A stretch of DNA of 64,000 nucleotides. Source: Daucus carota subsp. sativus (Eukaryota; Streptophyta; Magnoliopsida; Apiales; Apiaceae). This document shows positions 58,015-64,000 of the stretch, one piece after another. The stretch lies in contig NC_030387.2 of assembly GCF_001625215.2 (NCBI RefSeq), positions 3,500,501 through 3,564,500 of the forward strand, written 5' to 3'. The translations under genes were made by a program, and so were the position numbers. The notes under the pieces were generated by a model that had not been told where the DNA came from, ran no database searches, and worked only from the letters and a program-made list of their open reading frames with translations. Numbering within the stretch: the first letter of the stretch is position 1; every line of letters starts with the position of its first letter.

Positions 58015-58223
58015 ATTTTCTGTTTGTTCGGTATTCAGTAAAAAAAAAAAGGTCGCCGGGAGATCATCTGGTTGACAATTATTTGTGCTCCTCGACTCCG
58101 TGCGAAATTTCCATACCTTACGTTACGTGACGCTCTTCGTCACCTGCCTGAAGCACACAAATAAAACTACAGTAACAAACTAACAACATAAAAAAGTGTG
58201 TAACATTTTTCGAAAAGTCAAAA

Positions 58224-60071
58224 ATGGAAGGCATAGAGCACAAGATGATCAGCGCCAATGGCCTCAACATTCACATAGCCGAAAAAGGTCAAGGCCCTCT
58301 AGTCCTCTTCCTCCACGGCTTCCCCAAGCTCTGGTACTCCTGGCGCCACCAGCTCCACTTCATGGCCTCTCATGGCTACCATGCAGTGGCGCCTGACCTC
58401 CGTGGTTACGGCGACACCACGGGGGCGCCACTGCATGATGCATCCAAGTTTAGCATGCCATACCTTGTCGGTGACCTCGTGGCATTGTTGGATGTCATTG
58501 CGCCTAATGAGAAGGTGGTTGTGGTGGCGCATGATTGGGGTGCGACGATAGCTTGGCATTTGAGTTTGTTTAGGCCGGACAAAGTGAAGGCTTTGGTTAG
58601 CTTGAGCGTGCATTATATGCCGAGGAATCCGAATATAAGAGTGATGGATGTTATGAAAGCTTTCTATGGGGAGGATTATTATGTGCTTCGATTCCAGGTA
58701 TTACTCTCTCTGTCTCATTTTATCTGAGCTTGTTTGACTTTCATCGCGATTAAGAAAAAGTTGTAAAAAAAGAATAGATTTAGTTGAAAGCTGGGTGTGG
58801 GAGTTATGAAAATTTAATAATAGATTTGAGATATTGGAGGAAAGTAATAGTTGTACAAGAATGATCCTTCGTATTCACATCAATCTGATCGAATTTTCTT
58901 TTTTATTATACGAAGATTAGTAACTAATTGATTAAAGAGATAGAGAGGGTATGTGAAAGCCTTGCAATGTCGTGTTGCAGGAACCAGGAGATATGGAAGC
59001 AGGAATCGCAAATAGTATCGGCACAAAAACATTTCTGAAGAAATTTCTGTCGCACCGCGATCCTGCTCCATGGTTCTTCCCTAAGGGAAAGGGTTTTAAT
59101 GGTGACTCGCCAGATGCTCCCCTGCCATCTTGGTTATCAGAAGAGGATCTCGACTATTATTCTGCCAAGTATGAGAGAACTGGCTTTACTGGTCCTCTCA
59201 ATTATTACCGAGCTTTTGACTTGTAAGTAAATCCATCTCATCCATTGTGACTACATTTCCGATTATCTGTCTTAAAAATGTTGTCTATGGTAAATTATGG
59301 GTTAGCTACGTTGGTTTATTTGAAAAATACTGCAATATTTTAATAACTCATATTTTTAATATGATTGAATAAAAAGGTGGAATCAGAGTTCGAACAAAAT
59401 GGGGAGAGATTACTATTTGTATACCGTAAACTCCATGTGCACGTAAATCACCCAAAAAAATCAGTCATTTGGCTGCCACGTCATTTGAGAAAAAATTCTA
59501 GGACATAATTTAGGATACGTAACATTACTTACTCTGGAATTCATGAGCAGAGTTGTTGCCTAAAATTTCCGGATCTAGTAGTAATAAGTTAAACCTATTC
59601 ACATGAATCGCCGGTCTACCTTTGATCGTGTCCAGATCCATTATTTGACATTGGGTACTTGATTGTGTTACCTGTCAATAAGGCCAAACAAAATTTATCC
59701 AAATTCACAATGTGTATGATTAGCATAAAAACATGTGTGAGCGCAGCATTATTCACAATTTTGTTGCCGATCATTAGAAACAACATGACCCTCGAATGCT
59801 TGCCTGCAGGACATGGGAACTTACGGCACCATGGACCGGGGCTCAGGTAAAGGTACCAACAAAACATATCGTCGGGGAATTGGACGTGGTTTATAATGTG
59901 CCAGGTGCCAAGGAATTTGTACACAAGGGCGAATTCCAGAAGTATGTTCCATTGCTGCAGGAAGTTGTTGTTATGGAAGGAACAGCCCACTTCATCAATG
60001 AAGAAAAGCCCGATGAGATCAACAACCACATTTACCAGTTTCTTAAGCAGTTTAAAGATTTTCAAACTTAA
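58224..60071 (+). CDS. Soluble epoxide hydrolase (alpha/beta hydrolase fold), three exons
   Basis: Exons 58224-58697, 58981-59222 and 59810-60071 join in frame to 325 residues, the usual plant soluble EH length. It opens epoxides (for example fatty-acid epoxides in cutin or oxylipin metabolism) to diols in the cytosol. Visible motifs: HGFP oxyanion-hole segment (31-34) in FLHGFPKLWYSWRHQ, DLRGYGDT, nucleophile Asp104 in VAHDWGA, acid Asp264 in VGELDVVYN and base His299 in GTAHFINEEKP. Lid tyrosines lie near Tyr153 (EDYYVLRF) and Tyr234 (LNYYRAF). All catalytic residues are present, so it should be active. There is no signal or transit peptide. A 68-bp tandem duplication and ACGT-core boxes (ttacgttacgtgacg at ~58.12 kb) lie upstream. 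The exact substrate is not deducible. Confidence 0.95.
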
Positions 60072-60299
60072 ACAAATGCTCATCATCTTTTATTTGATAT
60101 TCCTTCTAGCAAATTATCGTCTTTATTTGTTTGATGAATAAGGTTGTAATGATTTTCACTTTATCGTGTTCATGATCTACATTAAGTAATGGATGCTTGT
60201 TTTTTTGCGGATAGTTCTTGAGTAAATAAAACACAGTGATTACAACAGAATTATTTTGATAAATTAATATCTTCTTGAATTATTTTGTTATAACTTGTA

Positions 60300-61310
60300 G
60301 TACTAGTAACTTAATTTCTGATTCTAGGTTGCTACCAAGTTTCCTGCCAATGCTCTGGTGCACAGAGCAACCCTGCTTAGATATGTTGTTATGTCGAACA
60401 GTCGAAGGTCTGATTTTTTTCGATCCTTATTGCATTTTTGGGAGACATTATTTTCTCAGTTTTCAGTTTTCTGTGTTCTAGTATTCTTTTAAAAATTAAG
60501 AAGAACAAAGTGTTGCCAAATTCTAGTTAGTAATTCGTATTGCATAGGATGTGTTTGTATAGGATTTCATGTAAGATCAAATTCTTTCAGATTAAAACTC
60601 TTGCTAAGTTTCAAGATGCTTTTATATTCCTTTCAGCTACTGCTTCAGAGGATCTGACTGTATCTGAATTCGAGGAGGCTTGTGGAATTGGTACGACAAT
60701 ATGTATCATAATGACTTCATGTGATTTGCGCGGTTGCTTGGCTGATTGCTGCAAAACTTCTTTAGTCTGTCTACTGTCATTGCTAAATATGATACCTCGT
60801 CGCTCCTAATAAAATACCCAAAACCTAGCTATTAGGCCTCCTTTATCTAATGTTCCTCCACTGTATATTGCTACGATTTGGAGGGTGACTATATGGACTT
60901 CAGAGGGCAGATTATTATGACCATTTTAATCAACTCGTCCTATTAATAACCTATGGTACTTATGGTTGAAACGATCAATGATAATCAACAAAGAACAACA
61001 GGAAGCCTCACGTCAAAAGTATATCGCACATGGTCTGTTATATAAGAGTCCAGTCTCTGCACATTAATGCATCATAGATAGCGACAAGGATAGACTAGAC
61101 AGAAATTAGGGAAAGGGGGAAGCATTTAGCCTCTAATTATATTTATTTAATGCTGATAACAGTCTATTTTCACATGTTAAAATTGGCTTTCTTAGATGCT
61201 TGCCAGGCGTAAACTTCCCAACGTCGACTATGAACATTGACTGATAAGAAGGATAGAATACATCATTTGTTGGTGTCTGTTTTCAGACCACAATACAACT
61301 CTTTTTCTAT
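60300..61310 (+). pseudogene. Internally deleted copy of the GlnRS gene (exons 3-4 plus 3' flank)
   Basis: Positions ~60328-60410 match GlnRS exon 3 ([20 protein letters not shown]) with a 10-bp insertion near its end. Positions 60594-60694 match exon 4 (IKTLAKFQDAFIFLSATASE DLTVSEFEEACGI), and the following intron also matches (atgacttcatgtgatttgcg). At ~60880 homology jumps to the GlnRS 3' flank (56480-56690 equivalent) and continues to ~61310. Exons 1-2 and 5-23 are missing. It lies downstream of the epoxide hydrolase gene, on the same strand as GlnRS. Confidence 0.88.
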
Positions 61311-63112
61311 ACCTGTAACATCGTCGATAGCTACAGCCTAAGCCCTACGACGCATAATTTTCTTCCAAGAGCTCAGTTCCAAGCGCTAGCAGCCTCTACG
61401 GAAGAATATATTGTTACTGGTATGAGATACTATCATGAGATTAGATTGATGCATCAGTCACGGATACTATCACCCAATTCAACAGTGCCCCCAACGATCT
61501 CTTGGTGGCATTTGAAACAGTCAAAAAACGTCTAACTTTGAATTATAAGAGTCTTCCACTTGGTCACTATCTCATCCATGTCTATTTTTTCAATCAGCAT
61601 GACTAAAAGATTGTGACCTTTTCTTTAGTTCATACACCAGTCTTTTACATTTCTTCCAACACAACCAAGACTTGGGGTTTCCGTAAATGTTACACTGATC
61701 GACCTTCTAAGTTTGCAGATTGACTTCAACAAGTCCAACTAGTATGCTTGTGAATTTGAGGGCTAATGATCCGTCATAACGGAGTAAAACAGATGACACC
61801 CTTTACAAGCTACTTAAGAAGTCCTTTTGCCAATTAGCATTATTCACAGATTAAGATTCTGCAGACACATTACCAATGGCTTAATGTGCCAAGAGGTTTG
61901 CTCCAAGTATAATGTACAAAAAATCTCGACCTCACTGCTTCGGAGCAGTAAAATCACTGTAGAACACTAATCAAACTCTGGAATAATTATCATCTAATTT
62001 CCTTAGCTTAGGCAATTATCGACCAATCCTTGGAAAATATCACCCTAACTGTTCAAAACTAACAGTTCAAATTCTGACCCTACCTCTAGATTGATTGGAC
62101 TCCATCTTTTTAATTCCATCACCTCCACTTTTCAGTTCTTGAATTGACTATACCTTAGATCATTTAGTTAGCACTGTGATCTGTAGAGTAGGTCAATAAG
62201 CTTATTATTGCATTCTGTAGATAGTGCTTAGAAACAAAAGGTACTTGACAAAGTTGCCCACAATTTATCTTGAAAGACCAACTTCAGTTCTTCACCAATG
62301 AAACACTTGTTGCCACTGTTGATCCTGTTTCATTCTTTTGTAGGTAAGAAAGATTCAAATAGATTAAAAATCAAGGTCTAGAATATAGCGTAATTTTATC
62401 AGTGGCCGGGTATTATATCTTAGTCTCATGTCGGCAAATAGGCTAAGGATAAATAGTCAGTGCTGCATTTGGTTGGAAAAACTTAAATGTGTTGGGGAGG
62501 TAGTAGAAATTTTGAGCAAAATTACAGGTAGAAATAAATGGTGTGAGATGAAATTGTGATATAGCGATAGTGCAAGTTTTGATTGATAAGACTTGTGAGT
62601 GACAAGAGAAGGAAGTTTTGATGGAGAAATGAAATATGTGAAAATTAATTTACAAAATTGCACAAAAATCATTCCATTCTCACCCAAATTCATTCATTCA
62701 TTTGACTCTAACCAGATGGAGGGCAATAGAGTGGTGACTGAATGCAATATGTCGTGTTTGTTAATCTCATTTCAGTTTTAGAATGTTAGTAGTGCTAGAG
62801 AAGTCCGATGAAGGATGAGAAACAGCGAAGAATGTGAGTACTAGTGCAGAGGAATTGAATGGACAACCATTGTGGGTATGAATGGTTGAACAAGCTAATC
62901 AGGAATGAGCATTATACTCCAATTGTAATCCGAACAATATTGATCCCAAAATCTTTAATATTTAATCCATTACAAACCTCTGTACAATCACTAACCCTGA
63001 TTCTGCATATTACTTATATCTAAACAGGCTAATTATATATCAATAACTTTGCCTTTTATATCATAATGCCTCTTAATAGTAGAAGGCCACTTTATAATGA
63101 TGTACATTATAT
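61311..63112. other. Intergenic region, no gene recognised
   Basis: ~1.8 kb with no supportable ORF, tRNA or clear element. Its right end is the 3' flank of the MYB gene. Confidence 0.5.
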
Positions 63113-64000
63113 CTACTTCAGGAACTCCCATGATTCACCGATGTCCCAAAAAGCACCTGCAATGTCATTAGTCCAGTCAACTTTTGCCATCTGGCAGTCG
63201 GAGAATGAGAATTCATTAGACTCCAAGTCAGATATGTCTAGCTCTCTGAAACTCTCCTTAGCAAAGCCAGTACTATCCACATGGTAACTGTTATTTTCCA
63301 ATGGATTTTCGTAGTCTGAGCTTTTAGTCTGCTCCAATATTGCCATAGAGTTTTGTGATGATGATCCTATCGCGATTGAATTAGTCAGCTTAGAACCGCT
63401 TTCAGAGTTTTCTGTTTCTTTTGTCGAAGGAGAAGATAACAATGATGGCTGTGCTGAATTTTGCTCCATTTTCTCGAGCAAACGAGGCATCCAGAAATGC
63501 TGAAGCGCCTCAATGAACTTCTTGCTATTGGAGTTGATCTTAAGCTGTCGAGCCTGCTTCTGAACTCGCGTCCTCCAATAGTTCTTGATTTCATTATCTG
63601 TTCTTCCTGGTAGATGTGCAGCTATTTTGGACCATCTGAAATAATAAAAATGTTCATATCCGAATTCATCATATAGATTAATAATAATAAAAATTGTTTT
63701 TAAATAAGAATGATCAAATAAAGCTCTATAATTGATCAGTGCATACCTATTGCCCCATTTAGAGTGTAATTCAAGGATTAAAAGTTGTTCTTGTGGGGTA
63801 AGATTACCGCGCTTAATATCAGGTTTCAAGTAGTTCAGCCATCGTAATCTACAACTTTTTCCTGTCCTCCTTAATCCTGCCAAATTCAGAAATTTATCTT
63901 GTAAGAAATCGTCGATATTAAATATCAGGTTGCGTTCACTTGGATGGAAGAACGTTTCATGCATCTACCTGAACTATTCGCTAGCAGATTCCAGCGCCCT
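63113..64000 (-). CDS. R2R3-MYB transcription factor, subgroup 20 type, 5' end outside the window
   Basis: Exon 3 63635-63113, exon 2 63876-63747 (130 bp, the standard second exon of R2R3-MYBs), and the last 32 bp of exon 1 at 64000-63969 (..RWNLLANSS). Seen: the end of R2 ([20 protein letters not shown]) and a complete R3 ([20 protein letters not shown] to [26 protein letters not shown]), which bind DNA. Shortly after R3 comes [10 protein letters not shown], the WxPRL motif of subgroup 20 (the group of Arabidopsis MYB2, MYB62, MYB78, MYB108, MYB112 and MYB116, linked to stress, senescence and stamen development). An acidic, Ser-rich C-terminus ending [10 protein letters not shown] probably activates transcription. 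Introns have correct GT...AG borders. The gene starts beyond the window's right edge. Confidence 0.93.

Noticed and set aside
59616-60086. 156-residue minus-strand ORF
   Set aside because: Antisense to exon 3 of the epoxide hydrolase and its intron; no independent support.

Overview
This is a 64 kb piece of AT-rich plant nuclear DNA, almost certainly from a eudicot. Genes have many short introns with GT/GC...AG borders. The families are plant ones: DUF1639, F-box/FBA, R2R3-MYB subgroup 20 and plant soluble epoxide hydrolase. The spaces between genes hold Copia, hAT, Stowaway and PIF/Harbinger-like elements plus pieces of mitochondrial and plastid DNA. I cannot place the species from sequence alone.

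Layout. 1-0.83 kb: a heavily decayed, rearranged copy of the cysteinyl-tRNA synthetase (CysRS) gene, followed by a Copia gag scrap. 1.1-2.65 kb: nuclear mitochondrial DNA carrying decayed nad3 and rps12. 3.6-7.3 kb: nuclear plastid DNA carrying rps16 exon 1 and trnQ(UUG), split by a ~1.57 kb poly(A)-tailed insertion with ~22-bp flanking repeats. 7.4-10.2 kb: a second CysRS copy lacking exons 2-6 and carrying a damaged HIGH motif. 11.3-15.5 kb: the intact nine-exon CysRS gene (minus strand). 16.6-17.3 kb: a foldback element full of TTGCAA repeats. 20.1-21.3 kb: a single-exon F-box gene. 22.0-29.1 kb: a Copia-type LTR element with gag but no visible pol. 29.8-30.5 kb: a hAT MITE with a perfect 8-bp target duplication. 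31.7-36.0 kb: a convergent pair, a DUF1639 gene and a single-exon gene with an ADELF motif. 37-48 kb: a repeat-dense gene desert with MITEs, a plant-mobile-domain pseudogene and one unrecognised Cys-rich ORF. 48.3-55.6 kb: an intact 23-exon glutaminyl-tRNA synthetase (GlnRS) gene with two GC-AG introns. 58.2-60.1 kb: a three-exon soluble epoxide hydrolase. 60.3-61.3 kb: an internally deleted GlnRS copy. 63.1-64.0 kb: the 3' part of an R2R3-MYB gene that runs off the window.

The intact genes do not form one pathway. Two are cytosolic-type aminoacyl-tRNA synthetases. The others are a candidate SCF adaptor, a lipid/epoxide detoxification enzyme, two plant-specific proteins of unknown function and a stress/senescence-type MYB. 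The most striking pattern is that both synthetase loci have shed nearby, internally deleted partial copies, and that organelle DNA and a retroposed sequence lie among the CysRS fragments. I found no gene cluster or defence system beyond this.
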